From an uncultured Blautia sp. (GTDB taxonomy: Bacteria; Bacillota; Clostridia; Lachnospirales; Lachnospiraceae), in contig UQHF01000018.1 of assembly GCA_900540785.1 (NCBI GenBank), positions 7,753-71,752 on the forward strand: a stretch of DNA of 64,000 bases, read 5' to 3'. Every line of letters starts with the position of its first letter. Within the stretch, counting starts at the first letter, position 1. The translations under genes were made by a program, and so were the position numbers. Below, one piece after another: positions 1 through 8,216 of this stretch. Below the pieces are notes generated by a model. It saw nothing but the letters and a program-made list of their open reading frames with translations. It was not told the origin of the DNA and made no database searches.

Positions 1-1309
1 TGCCGCCCATTAATCCGGGCATCTGTTTCATCATTTTCTTACTCTGTTCAAACTGCTTTACAAGACGGTTTACTTCAGATACATCTACGCCTGCGCCTCT
101 TGCAATGCGGTTCTTTCTGGAAATATTAAGGATAGAAGGATTGCTTCTCTCCTGGACTGTCATGGAAAGGATAATGGCTTTTGTTCTGTCCATTGCCTTT
201 TCATCAATCATGCCTTCCAGTTCTTTTACCTTACTGCCAACGCCGGGAAGCATACTTAAAATACTTCCAAAGCCGCCCATCTTGTTCATCTGTTCCATAC
301 TTGTCAGATAATCGTTGAAGTCAAAGTCCATTTTCTTTAACTTCTTCTGCATTTCCTGTGCCTGCTCCTGGTCAACTGATGCTTCCACCTTCTCGATCAG
401 GCTCATTACATCGCCCATTCCCAGGATTCTGGACGCCATACGCTCCGGATAAAACTGTTCCAGATCGGAAAGTTTTTCACCCATTCCCACGTACAGAAGC
501 GGTTTTCCTGTCACAGCCTTAATAGAAAGCGCGGCTCCGCCTCGTGTATCGCCGTCCATTTTTGTGAGGATCACACCGTCAATGCCGACTTTTTCTGTAA
601 ATGTCTTTGCCACATTTACTGCGTCCTGTCCGGTCATGGCATCTACCACAAGAATGGTAGCGTCTACCTGAACATTCGCTTTAATATCTGCAAGCTCCTG
701 CATCATGTTTTCGTCAATATGAAGACGTCCCGCCGTATCGATCAGGACAACATTCTGCTGGTTGGATTTTGCATGTTCAATGGCTGCTTTTGCAATATCT
801 ACCGGTTTCTGTTTATCTCCCATGGAAAAGACTTCCACCCCCTGCTTCTCTCCATTTACCTGAAGCTGTGTGATCGCAGCCGGACGATATACGTCACAGG
901 CTACAAGAAGAGGTTTCTTTCCCTTGGATTTCAGCTTTCCTGCAAGCTTGGCAACTGTCGTTGTCTTACCTGCACCCTGAAGACCTGCCATCATCAAGAC
1001 AGTAATCTCATTGCCCGGCCTGATCGGAAGCTCTGTTGTCTCGCTTCCCATAAGATTTACAAGCTCATCGTTTACAATTTTAATTACCATCTGTCCCGGG
1101 TTCAGTCCGTTCATTACGTCCTGTCCCACAGCCCGTTCCTGCACTGCCTTTGTAAACTGTTTTACAACTTTAAAGTTTACATCTGCCTCAAGAAGAGCCA
1201 TCTTTACTTCCTTCAGCGCAATTTTTACATCCTCTTCTGTAAGACGTCCCTTGCTGCGAAGTTTTTTAAATACATTCTGTAGTTTCTCTGTCAAGCTCTC
1301 AAATGCCAT
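1..1309 (-). CDS. ffh: Signal recognition particle protein Ffh, C-terminus cut by window edge
   Basis: This is the GTPase of the bacterial signal recognition particle. It binds 4.5S RNA and hydrophobic signal sequences and delivers ribosomes to FtsY at the membrane. The minus-strand frame shows the N-domain, the G1 loop GLQGAGKTTT near residue 107, the CDVYRPAA motif, and the methionine-rich M domain with the RNA-binding RIARGAG motif and KKMMKQMPG near the window edge. About 436 codons are present of roughly 450, so only the extreme C-terminus is missing. It starts 3 nt after the ylxM stop, so the two are co-transcribed. Confidence 0.97.
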   Translation of the reverse strand, partial: MAFESLTEKLQNVFKKLRSKGRLTEEDVKIALKEVKMALLEADVNFKVVKQFTKAVQERAVGQDVMNGLNPGQMVIKIVNDELVNLMGSETTELPIRPGNEITVLMMAGLQGAGKTTTVAKLAGKLKSKGKKPLLVACDVYRPAAITQLQVNGEKQGVEVFSMGDKQKPVDIAKAAIEHAKSNQQNVVLIDTAGRLHIDENMMQELADIKANVQVDATILVVDAMTGQDAVNVAKTFTEKVGIDGVILTKMDGDTRGGAALSIKAVTGKPLLYVGMGEKLSDLEQFYPERMASRILGMGDVMSLIEKVEASVDQEQAQEMQKKLKKMDFDFNDYLTSMEQMNKMGGFGSILSMLPGVGSKVKELEGMIDEKAMDRTKAIILSMTVQERSNPSILNISRKNRIARGAGVDVSEVNRLVKQFEQSKKMMKQMPGLMGG

Positions 1310-1312
1310 CTG

Positions 1313-1636
1313 CTATAACTCCTCTAATATCACATTGGAAATCGCCGCTATATCCTCAGCTTTATACTGTTCTGCAAGCTGGTGGATTTTCTGTACCTGC
1401 CCCCGTATCTGCAGAAACTTGTCTACCAGGTGAAGCTTCGCCTCATAGCCTTCCAGTGTACGGTTGCATCTCTTGATCATATCGTGAACACCCTGGCGGC
1501 TGATTCCCAGATCTTCTGCAACTTCACTGAGAGAATAATCCTCAAGGACAACATTTTCATAAACCTCCTGCTGCCGCTTGGTAAGAAGCTCTCCATAAAA
1601 ATCATACAATAATGTTTGCTCTACAAACTTTTCCAT
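1313..1636 (-). CDS. ylxM: YlxM/p13-like SRP-associated helix-turn-helix protein
   Basis: A 107-residue helical protein with a sigma-region-4-like helix-turn-helix (LSEVAEDLGISRQGVHDMIKR, residues about 34-54). This family always sits just upstream of ffh in Firmicutes and is thought to modulate SRP or its operon. Here the stop codon is 3 nt before ffh. The ATG follows AAAGGTGATTACAA, a usable ribosome binding site, and a strong promoter lies directly upstream. Its molecular role is not well established in general. Confidence 0.9.
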   Translation of the reverse strand: MEKFVEQTLLYDFYGELLTKRQQEVYENVVLEDYSLSEVAEDLGISRQGVHDMIKRCNRTLEGYEAKLHLVDKFLQIRGQVQKIHQLAEQYKAEDIAAISNVILEEL

Positions 1637-1653
1637 TTGTAATCACCTTTGGT

Positions 1654-1682
1654 ATCATATCGTATTTATGACGCGGTGTCAA
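1654..1682 (-). promoter_or_regulatory. Sigma-A promoter of ylxM-ffh
   Basis: On the minus strand, TTGACA (1677-1682) and TATGAT (1654-1659) are separated by exactly 17 bp. Transcription would start near 1647, giving an untranslated leader of only about 10 nt before the ylxM start codon. Confidence 0.85.
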
Positions 1683-1708
1683 GTGTTTTTTCTTGACAAA
1701 TATTTTTT

Positions 1709-1878
1709 AGATGCCAGGGTCAAAAGGTCATAAACCACGATATGCTTGTATATAAGTGGTTTTATGCCTTTACGACCCGCCCCAAAATGAGGATAAAAGT
1801 GGAGCGTATGCTTCACGATATCCGAATGTGGGGCAGAATTGTGGGAGCACGAAGTGCGAAACAATTCGTCAGGCATCT
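1709..1878 (+). repeat. Structured dispersed repeat, copy A (about 170 nt, multi-stem)
   Basis: This intergenic element between larE and the ylxM promoter folds into nested stems. P1 is AGATGCC (1709-1715) with GGCATCT (1872-1878). P2 is GGGTC (1717-1721) with GACCC (1774-1778), extended by AAAGG with CCTTT and ATAAACCAC with GTGGTTTTAT. P3 is GTGGAGC (1799-1805) with GCTTCAC (1810-1816). P4 is GAATTGT (1836-1842) with ACAATTC (1861-1867), enclosing GCAC and GTGC. Copy B at 19524-19692 has the same architecture with different stem sequences. The joining segments, such as GCCCCAAAATGAG and CACGATAT, are conserved. No protein is encoded. Confidence 0.8.
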
Positions 1879-1910
1879 TTCAGCCCTCAATATTTTTTAG
1901 ATACGTTTCT

Positions 1911-2708
1911 TTATATGTCCATGCTCCCGCTTCGAAATCCTTCTATATCAAGAGTGATATACGGACATCCCACTTCCTTTAAATTAAGAAGAATCTCCTC
2001 TCTTTTTTCTAATATACGGGAAAAATCCTCCGGATTGATCTCCAGCCGAAGAATCGTGCCGTGAATACGAAGCCGCACGTCCCCAAACCCAAGACTTCTT
2101 AAATACTCTTCTCCTCTGTCAACCTTCTCCAGAAGAGTAAGGTCAATTTCTGCCCCGTAGGGAAGGCGTGTGGCAAGGCAGGGAGAAGAAGGACGCTCTG
2201 CCACAGAAATCCCGTATTCTCCAGCAAGCTCCCGCACCTCTTTTTTCGTCATTTTGCAGTCCGCAAGGGGCGTATGTACTCCCAACTCACGCACAGCCTT
2301 CAGCCCCGGACGATATACATGAAGATCGTCTTCATTTGTTCCGTCTATTAAAACAGAAATATTTTTCTCACAGGCAAACTCTTTCATTTTCGTGTACAGC
2401 GCTTTTTTACAGAGATAACACCTTTCTCTTGGATTATTTTTTATTCCGGCGTCAGTCAGCTCATTTATGTGAATCACGATATGCTCTGCCCCTGTCTCTT
2501 TCGCAACTGCTTTGGCTGCCTCTATATCTGCCTGCGGGTGAAGAACCGTATCCATCGTAACTGCGTATACCTTTTTTCCTGTATGGGAGGAGGCCTCACA
2601 TGCCATTTTAAGAAGAAGACCGGAATCCACGCCGCCAGAAAACGCCACGCACATATCCTCTTTTGCAAGCTCTTCTATTCTTGCTTTTAACCTCTCTTTT
2701 TTATTCAT
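1911..2708 (-). CDS. larE: LarE-type ATP-dependent sacrificial sulfur transferase
   Basis: A 265-residue PP-loop ATPase. LarE adenylates the pyridinium carboxylate precursor of the nickel-pincer nucleotide and inserts sulfur to make the lactate racemase cofactor. The PP-loop SGGVDS is at residues 24-29. Cys177 in SSPCLATR matches the sacrificial cysteine (176) of the Lactobacillus enzyme. Cys97 and Cys100 (RCYLCKK) are additional; with Cys177 they form the three-cysteine arrangement of LarE proteins proposed to carry a [4Fe-4S] cluster and act catalytically. No larA, larB or larC is in this window, so the gene looks orphaned and may serve another thiolation. The ATG follows AAAGGACCTG. Confidence 0.82.
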   Translation of the reverse strand: MNKKERLKARIEELAKEDMCVAFSGGVDSGLLLKMACEASSHTGKKVYAVTMDTVLHPQADIEAAKAVAKETGAEHIVIHINELTDAGIKNNPRERCYLCKKALYTKMKEFACEKNISVLIDGTNEDDLHVYRPGLKAVRELGVHTPLADCKMTKKEVRELAGEYGISVAERPSSPCLATRLPYGAEIDLTLLEKVDRGEEYLRSLGFGDVRLRIHGTILRLEINPEDFSRILEKREEILLNLKEVGCPYITLDIEGFRSGSMDI

Positions 2709-2770
2709 TTTACAGGTCCTTTCCTGTGATTTTTTGTTGCTGTGAACGGCACTATTTTACCATATGTTTC

Positions 2771-2799
2771 TTGCCAATTCCACTAAAATAGAGTATGAT
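2771..2799 (+). promoter_or_regulatory. Sigma-A promoter of the DUF362 gene
   Basis: TTGCCA (2771-2776) and TATGAT (2794-2799) are 17 bp apart and lie about 30 bp upstream of the AGGAGG-preceded start at 2829. Confidence 0.75.
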
Positions 2800-2828
2800 T
2801 ATGACATGATATTTAGGAGGTCTGACTT

Positions 2829-3938
2829 ATGGAAAAATCTAAAGTTTATTACACAAATCTGCGTACCGGTTTCAATAATGGACTTCTCGATAAACTGAAA
2901 CGTCTCATTAAAGCCACCGGTATCGAAAATATTGATTTCGAGGGAAAATATACTGCCATTAAAATCCATTTTGGAGAACCTGGAAATCTCGCCTTTCTTC
3001 GTCCCAATTATGCCAAAGTGGTAGCCGATATTGTAAAAGAGCTTGGGGGCAAACCATTTCTCACAGACTGCAATACGCTTTATGTAGGCGGCAGAAAAAA
3101 TGCTCTGGATCATCTGGACGCCGCATATACAAACGGCTTTTCTCCTTTGACAACAGGCTGTCACGTTTTAATTGCAGACGGCTTAAAAGGAACCGATGAG
3201 GAATACGTTCCTGTAGAGGGCGGCGAGTACGTAAAAGAGGCAAAAATCGGAAGAGCCATTATGGACGCCGATGTCTTTATCTCTCTTTCTCATTTTAAAG
3301 GTCATGAGGCAACCGGCTTTGGCGGCGCTTTGAAAAATATCGGTATGGGCTGCGGCTCACGAGCAGGAAAAATGGAAATGCACAGCGCAGGCAAACCACA
3401 TATCGATCAGGACCTGTGCATCGGCTGCAAACGATGTGCAAAAATCTGCGCGCACGACGCACCGTCTTTTGAAAATGGAAAAGGTGTCATCGACCACGAC
3501 AAATGCGTTGGCTGCGGAAGATGTATCGGTGTCTGTCCGAAAGATGCAGTTCTCTCTGCCTCCGATGAATCCAACGATATTTTAAACTGCAAAATTGCAG
3601 AATATACAAAGGCTGTTATCGACGGACGTCCAAACTTCCATATCAGCCTTGTAATCGATGTTTCCCCATACTGCGACTGCCACGCAGAAAATGACGCGGC
3701 CATTGTTCCGGATGTAGGCTTCTTCGCCTCCTTCGACCCGGTCGCTCTTGATACTGCATGTGCAGATGCCGTAAATGCACAGCCAGTTATCAAAAATTCA
3801 CTTCTCGGTGAATCTGACCACGAAGGACATGATCATTTCGGAGCAGTCTCCCCATCCACAAACTGGAAAAGCTGCATCGAACACGCAGAAAAACTGGGAA
3901 TCGGAACAAGCGATTACGAACTCATTGAAGTAAAATAA
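2829..3938 (+). CDS. DUF362 protein with two [4Fe-4S] ferredoxin motifs
   Basis: A 369-residue iron-sulfur protein of the DUF362 family. The DUF362 part spans the N-terminal 190 residues and resumes after the clusters. A dicluster ferredoxin insert has CIGCKRCAKIC near residues 197-207 and CVGCGRCIGVC near 226-236. There is no signal peptide, so it should act in the cytosol, probably in electron transfer in an anaerobe. Its substrate is not known. The start is set by AGGAGG 9 nt upstream. It is a single-gene transcript between its own promoter and a terminator. Confidence 0.88.
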   Translation: MEKSKVYYTNLRTGFNNGLLDKLKRLIKATGIENIDFEGKYTAIKIHFGEPGNLAFLRPNYAKVVADIVKELGGKPFLTDCNTLYVGGRKNALDHLDAAYTNGFSPLTTGCHVLIADGLKGTDEEYVPVEGGEYVKEAKIGRAIMDADVFISLSHFKGHEATGFGGALKNIGMGCGSRAGKMEMHSAGKPHIDQDLCIGCKRCAKICAHDAPSFENGKGVIDHDKCVGCGRCIGVCPKDAVLSASDESNDILNCKIAEYTKAVIDGRPNFHISLVIDVSPYCDCHAENDAAIVPDVGFFASFDPVALDTACADAVNAQPVIKNSLLGESDHEGHDHFGAVSPSTNWKSCIEHAEKLGIGTSDYELIEVK

Positions 3939-3973
3939 TTCCTTTTTCATACATATATAGATTTTGAAGATAA

Positions 3974-4010
3974 AATGCTGCAGATTTTTAACAGGTCTGC
4001 AGCATTTTTA
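3974..4010 (+). terminator. Intrinsic terminator after the DUF362 gene
   Basis: The stem AATGCTGCAGA with TCTGCAGCATT is followed by TTTTA. The reverse strand also ends in a T-run, so it may serve the converging EFR1 gene as well. Confidence 0.85.
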
Positions 4011-4062
4011 TAATTCTCACCGGCACTGGAAGCGTTTATTTCAGTCAGAGATCAGCTCCTGC

Positions 4063-4815
4063 TTAGAGAAAAAGCTCGTTTTTCTTTCGCTCTTTAAAAA
4101 GAGGCGCCATTTTTTCCGAAAGAGCGGAAATCATTTCCGGATTCAGGCTTCTTGCATGGCTCGGACAGATCTGAATACAGCGCATGCAGGAAATGCAGGA
4201 TTCCACATCTGTCTCTCCCGGTCTTCCGGAAGATATGGCGCATACAGGACAGGATTTGACGCAAAGACCACAATCATTGCAGATTCCTGTTGTCTCCGGC
4301 ACCATCGGAACCACTTTCAATTCCTTATAAGGGCGGTTTCCGGGCACAGAAATTTCCTCTTCTGTGCGGTTTTCCAACTTCTCTCTGATTTTCTTTCGAA
4401 ATTCTGCCAGTTCTTTTAAATCTTCTTCATCTGGTCTTCCGGAAGCAAACTGGCGCATAATAGAATGCTCCGCAACAGCAGACACTGCTACCGCACAGAA
4501 AAAGCCCCTTTCTTTCAGAGCATCGTATAGCTCCACCATCGTATCTTCATACGCCCTGTTTCCATATACGATAACAGGAACTGCCTGCGCGCCGTTTCCT
4601 TCAAAATTTATCATGCGCTCCAGTGCAATTTCCGGTACTCTTCCCCCATAAGAGGGAACTCCTACAAAACATATATCTTCCTTTGAAAAACTTCTCTTTT
4701 CTGATACAGGGCGACACAGGTCGATTTCTTCGAATGTGCCCATTTCCTCTGAAAGAAAATTTGTTACCTTTTTTGTACCCTTTGTAGGGCTGAAATAAAC
4801 AGAATATGTACTCAT
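4063..4815 (-). CDS. EFR1-family flavodoxin-ferredoxin protein
   Basis: A 250-residue cytosolic redox protein. The N-terminal part is a flavodoxin-like fold (VYFSPTKGTKK at residues 6-16 as the FMN phosphate loop, VGVPSYGGRVP in the middle). The C-terminus has two [4Fe-4S] motifs, CNDCGLCVKSC (about 179-189) and CISCMRCIQIC (about 207-217). The family is common in anaerobic Clostridia; its partners are mostly unknown. It is the second gene of an operon with the sugar isomerase-like gene, 13 nt downstream of it. The start follows AAAGGAGAATAAAA. Confidence 0.88.
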   Translation of the reverse strand: MSTYSVYFSPTKGTKKVTNFLSEEMGTFEEIDLCRPVSEKRSFSKEDICFVGVPSYGGRVPEIALERMINFEGNGAQAVPVIVYGNRAYEDTMVELYDALKERGFFCAVAVSAVAEHSIMRQFASGRPDEEDLKELAEFRKKIREKLENRTEEEISVPGNRPYKELKVVPMVPETTGICNDCGLCVKSCPVCAISSGRPGETDVESCISCMRCIQICPSHARSLNPEMISALSEKMAPLFKERKKNELFL

Positions 4816-4828
4816 TTTTATTCTCCTT

Positions 4829-5587
4829 TTATTTGAATCCCCTGTCCTTTAACCATTTCCAGGAGCGCAGCACATTCTCTTTTGTACTGCACTCAATGGT
4901 AATGGACGGAGAAACATGATCTGTAAAAATTTCATCAAGTACAGAAAAACTGTCCATTGTTCCGCAGTCTGCCGCAAGATGGCTGTCCTTTCTGCCGAAA
5001 TTGTTATGAAGATGAATATGACGGATATGCGGTTTTAAACACTTTGCCCAGCTTTCCACAGAAATATCTGAATAACAATGCGCATGTCCCATATCAAGGC
5101 AAAGACCAAAATTTGCATGTTCAATTTTTTCAGCAGCCTGTGCAAGTGGTTCCGGAAAAGGATCCAGTACATTCTCCATTAAAATTTCTGTTTTTTCATC
5201 TTTCCCTTCCAGAAATTCCCGATAAAAATCGACAATCCTCTGTGCAATCCCCTCCTGCATGTAAACCTGCGGGATAAAACAGCTGTGATATACGATTTTT
5301 TCTGCCCCAAGTTCTTTCGCTGCATAATATGCCTGCTCATATCTCGTTTTCGTTGCCTGCCTTATCAGACTGTCATATGCCATTGGGTTCAGATCAAGAA
5401 AAGGTCCGTGAAATGTCAAAGATTTGCATTCCATATAGGAAAGTCTTTTCTCATAAGAAATCATGGTTTTCTGAAGATTGTCAAGATTTTCTGCAACAGA
5501 AAATTCAATGCTTTCTACTCCCATACCTGTTTTCCTTATAATTTCCCGCATTTCTTCATCTCTCAAAAGATGTGTAAAATATATCAT
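4829..5587 (-). CDS. Sugar phosphate isomerase/epimerase-like TIM barrel protein
   Basis: About 252 residues of the xylose isomerase-like / AP endonuclease 2 fold. Metal-ligand patterns of the family are visible: LTFHGPFLDL, YHSCF, LMENV, LCLDMGHAH, HIRHIHLHNN and ITIECS. The substrate cannot be told from sequence. I prefer the ATG at 5587, which follows GAGGGTGGAT, over a GTG two codons upstream. A clear promoter (5626-5654) lies just before it and should also drive the EFR1 gene. Confidence 0.85.
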   Translation of the reverse strand: MIYFTHLLRDEEMREIIRKTGMGVESIEFSVAENLDNLQKTMISYEKRLSYMECKSLTFHGPFLDLNPMAYDSLIRQATKTRYEQAYYAAKELGAEKIVYHSCFIPQVYMQEGIAQRIVDFYREFLEGKDEKTEILMENVLDPFPEPLAQAAEKIEHANFGLCLDMGHAHCYSDISVESWAKCLKPHIRHIHLHNNFGRKDSHLAADCGTMDSFSVLDEIFTDHVSPSITIECSTKENVLRSWKWLKDRGFK

Positions 5588-5625
5588 ATCCACCCTCGTA
5601 TCTTTTCGTCTGTACTTCTCTATTT

Positions 5626-5654
5626 ATTATAGAACCATCGCGCCTTTCTTTCAA
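5626..5654 (-). promoter_or_regulatory. Sigma-A promoter of the isomerase-EFR1 operon
   Basis: On the minus strand TTGAAA (5649-5654) and TATAAT (5626-5631) are 17 bp apart, about 38 bp upstream of the start codon. Confidence 0.8.
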
Positions 5655-5670
5655 CTGAAATTATCTACTC

Positions 5671-6450
5671 TCACCCCGGCATCTGATTTTTCCTTTTTAA
5701 TCCTTTTACAGACATTCCATAAAATATAATACAAAATCCCACGCACCAGAGAAGCGCTGACACAAAATCCCGCATCTCCCATGCACTTCCAAGAAATGCG
5801 CCCCGCACGGTATTGATCGCAGGAGTCATGGGCTGATGCTCTGCAAAAAACGCCAGCGCCTTTGGCATTGCTTCTACAGGTACAAACCCGGAACTTAAAT
5901 AAGGCAGCACAATGACAAGCGTAAGAAAACTACTCGCTCCTTCCGGACTTCCTGCTTTGATTCCAATAAAAACAGCAATCCAGGAAAACGCTAAAACCAC
6001 ACCTGAAAGAAGCGCTAAAATCACGCACCAGTCTCCCAGTGACGCGTTTGGGGAAAAACCAAACATCAGAGAAACGGTCAGCACTACCAGAGCCGTTATA
6101 AAATTTCTGAAAAAGGCCTCTGTTACATATCCCCATAATACAGAAGATGTCTTTACAGGAAGAGCAGAAAAGCGTTTTGCCATACCTCCTGTTACATCTC
6201 TGTTCACAGTGATGGCAGTCACGGAAGAACACTGTCCGAAGCACTGCATAAGAACACCCGGAATAATATAGTCTACATAAGACATATTTTCCACGTGGAT
6301 CAATTTCCCAAATAAGGCAACAAAAAGAACCATCATCATAACCGGCATGATTACGCTTGTTAAAAGAGTATCCGGATTCCTTGAGGAAATAAGAAGACAC
6401 CTCCTCGCCATTGTAACTGTATCCCAATATTTTCTCACTCTTGTTTCCAT
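5671..6450 (-). CDS. ABC-2 type exporter permease (DrrB-like)
   Basis: A 259-residue membrane protein with about six hydrophobic segments and the ABC-2 permease pattern (SVIMPVMMMVLFVALFG near the N-terminus, a YVDYIIPGVLMQ loop, and a final VGFCIIFYGM segment). It is the channel half of an efflux pump with the ATPase encoded just upstream; the two reading frames overlap by 16 nt. The start is preceded by GGAGAAAATGT. The resemblance to DrrB-type drug exporters and the linked TetR gene suggest efflux of a toxic compound. The compound is unknown. Confidence 0.9.
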   Translation of the reverse strand: METRVRKYWDTVTMARRCLLISSRNPDTLLTSVIMPVMMMVLFVALFGKLIHVENMSYVDYIIPGVLMQCFGQCSSVTAITVNRDVTGGMAKRFSALPVKTSSVLWGYVTEAFFRNFITALVVLTVSLMFGFSPNASLGDWCVILALLSGVVLAFSWIAVFIGIKAGSPEGASSFLTLVIVLPYLSSGFVPVEAMPKALAFFAEHQPMTPAINTVRGAFLGSAWEMRDFVSALLWCVGFCIIFYGMSVKGLKRKNQMPG

Positions 6451-7382
6451 ACATTTTCTCCTTCTTCTACCAGTGCAAAAAACACATCTTCCAGATTTGG
6501 GGTAACTATTTGAAATTCTCTCACTTTAATCTTCCTTTCCTGAAAATCGTGAAATATTTTCCCTACAGTATCTGCTTTTCCATCTGTGTAAACTCTGACC
6601 GCATATCTTTCTTTTAAATCCTCTGTTTGAAACTTTGTAAGCAGCGTTTTTCCCTGCATATAGTCTTCTTCTTCAAAACAAAACTCCACACACCCATGAG
6701 GAAGAAGGGATTTTAACTCCTTTGAAGTCCCTTCCGCAATGATACGCCCCTTGTCCAGTATACCAATTCTGTCTGCTAGTTCTTCCGCCTCCTCCAGATA
6801 CTGTGTTGTAAGAAAAACGGTGGTACCAGAGTCTTTCAGCTTTTTAATCATCTCCCACATACCTCTCCTGCTTTGTGGGTCAAGTCCCGTTGTAGGTTCA
6901 TCAAGAAAAAGTACCTCCGGATTTCCCACAAGGCTCATGGCAATATCCAGTTTGCGTTTCATTCCCCCGGAATAAGAAGCTGTTCTCTGATTTTTAGCAG
7001 AGGAAAGAGAAAAATATTCCAGAAGCTCTGCTGCCTTCTTCTCCGGCTCCCGGATATGGCGCATTCGTCCCATGATCACAAGATTTTCTCTGCCTGTAAG
7101 CGCTTCATCCAGGGCTGAAAACTGCCCAGTAAGGCTTATGATTTTCCGTATTTCTTTTGTCGCTCTTCCTGACTCCCAGCCTTTTATTTTTACGCTTCCC
7201 TCATCTGCCGGAAGCTGCGTTGTCAAAATCCGGACCGTCGTCGTTTTACCCGCCCCATTCGAACCCAAAAGAGCATAAATACTTCCTTCCGGAACAGAAA
7301 ACGTAACATTTTTTAAAACCTCATGAGTCTGATAGCTTTTTTTCAGACCAGATACCTGAATGGCAGATTCTTTGCTTTTCAT
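6435..7382 (-). CDS. ABC exporter ATPase (DrrA-like)
   Basis: About 315 residues. Walker A LLGSNGAGKTTTVRIL, the signature SYSGGMKRKLD, Walker B EVLFLDEPTTGLD and the switch histidine position replaced as LTTQYLEEAEELAD are visible. The last 100 residues form the extra C-terminal domain typical of DrrA-type ATPases. The ATG at 7382 is chosen because AAGGAGGGTGTTT lies directly before it. A copy of the TetR operator (7405-7423) sits just upstream, so expression should be repressed by the neighbouring TetR protein. Confidence 0.92.
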   Translation of the reverse strand: MKSKESAIQVSGLKKSYQTHEVLKNVTFSVPEGSIYALLGSNGAGKTTTVRILTTQLPADEGSVKIKGWESGRATKEIRKIISLTGQFSALDEALTGRENLVIMGRMRHIREPEKKAAELLEYFSLSSAKNQRTASYSGGMKRKLDIAMSLVGNPEVLFLDEPTTGLDPQSRRGMWEMIKKLKDSGTTVFLTTQYLEEAEELADRIGILDKGRIIAEGTSKELKSLLPHGCVEFCFEEEDYMQGKTLLTKFQTEDLKERYAVRVYTDGKADTVGKIFHDFQERKIKVREFQIVTPNLEDVFFALVEEGENVWKQE

Positions 7383-7404
7383 AAACACCCTCCTTATTTT
7401 TATT

Positions 7405-7423
7405 TACATACCAAAAGAATGTA
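7405..7423. promoter_or_regulatory. TetR operator O1 in front of the exporter genes
   Basis: TACATACCAAAAGAATGTA has TACAT/ATGTA ends and sits between the exporter gene pair and its regulator. The same sequence recurs twice around the tetR promoter, at 8159-8177 and 8217-8235. Confidence 0.82.
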
Positions 7424-7503
7424 TTTGTGTATAAAAAAATGTGCCTCTTACATATCAGCAGTTCTCATATGTTCCAGCGAAGCGCATTTTTTTGACTTTG
7501 GCA

Positions 7504-8145
7504 TTATTTTCCTTCTTTAAAATAAGGAAGCTTTTCCAACATCTCCCCGATTTCTCCATCGTAAACAGGAAGCCCCATTTTTTCAAAAATCTGAGATATG
7601 AACAGATACCTTCTTTTCATTTCTTCTTCATTTCCCGGAAAAATGGAAGGTATTAGCCATATGTCCATCAGCACAAGAAGCTCCGACATCTCTTTTGCGT
7701 TTTCTGTTGTAACAGATCCGTCTCTTTGACCCTCTTCAATCAGTTCCTGCCAGTAAGGACAGAGAATGCGGCGGTTTGTCTCTATCATTTTTGCCAGAAT
7801 ATGCGGATTTTTCAAAAGCGGAATTGCCTGCTTTGTAAGCTCCACACTCTGCTCATCTTCCTGGTGAAGCAGAATGACCTCTTTTATTTTCTGAAGACCA
7901 TTTAAATCGCTCCTCTTCTTTACTTTTTCAAATGGATTGTTCTGAAAAAACATCTTATCACCAATGGCGTCCATAATTTCTTCCTTTGATTTAAAATGAT
8001 GGTACACCGCGCCTTTTGTAAGTCCTCCCAGCTCGTCTACAATATCCTGAATCGTCGTATTGTCATAGCCCTTTTCCAGAAAAAGCCGCTGGCATACGTC
8101 CAGTATTTTTTCGACGGTTACTTCCGGGTATTTGTTTCGTCCCAT
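7504..8145 (-). CDS. TetR/AcrR-family repressor of the adjacent exporter
   Basis: A 213-residue regulator. The N-terminal 60 residues show the TetR helix-turn-helix (TTIQDIVDELGGLTKGAVYHHF); the rest is a helical ligand-binding domain. It is encoded upstream of the DrrAB-like genes on the same strand with 121 nt between them. Three identical-type operators flank its own promoter and the exporter genes, so it very probably represses both transcripts and releases DNA when an exporter substrate binds. The start follows GGAGGACGAT. Confidence 0.92.
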   Translation of the reverse strand: MGRNKYPEVTVEKILDVCQRLFLEKGYDNTTIQDIVDELGGLTKGAVYHHFKSKEEIMDAIGDKMFFQNNPFEKVKKRSDLNGLQKIKEVILLHQEDEQSVELTKQAIPLLKNPHILAKMIETNRRILCPYWQELIEEGQRDGSVTTENAKEMSELLVLMDIWLIPSIFPGNEEEMKRRYLFISQIFEKMGLPVYDGEIGEMLEKLPYFKEGK

Positions 8146-8158
8146 ATCGTCCTCCGTT

Positions 8159-8177
8159 TACATTCTTTTAGTATGTA
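8159..8177. promoter_or_regulatory. TetR operator O2, downstream of the tetR -10 box
   Basis: The reverse complement reads TACATACTAAAAGAATGTA, one base different from O1. It lies between the tetR -10 box and the ribosome binding site, where bound repressor would block transcription. Confidence 0.8.
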
Positions 8178-8180
8178 TTT

Positions 8181-8210
8181 ATTATATGCTGTCTCTCATC
8201 TGTCTGTCAA
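8181..8210 (-). promoter_or_regulatory. Sigma-A promoter of tetR
   Basis: On the minus strand TTGACA (8205-8210) and TATAAT (8181-8186) are 18 bp apart. It is bracketed by operators O2 and O3. Confidence 0.85.
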
Positions 8211-8216
8211 GTATTT

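Noticed and set aside
719..1282. A 187-codon plus-strand open frame
   Set aside because: It lies inside ffh on the other strand; the minus frame matches SRP54 through its whole length.
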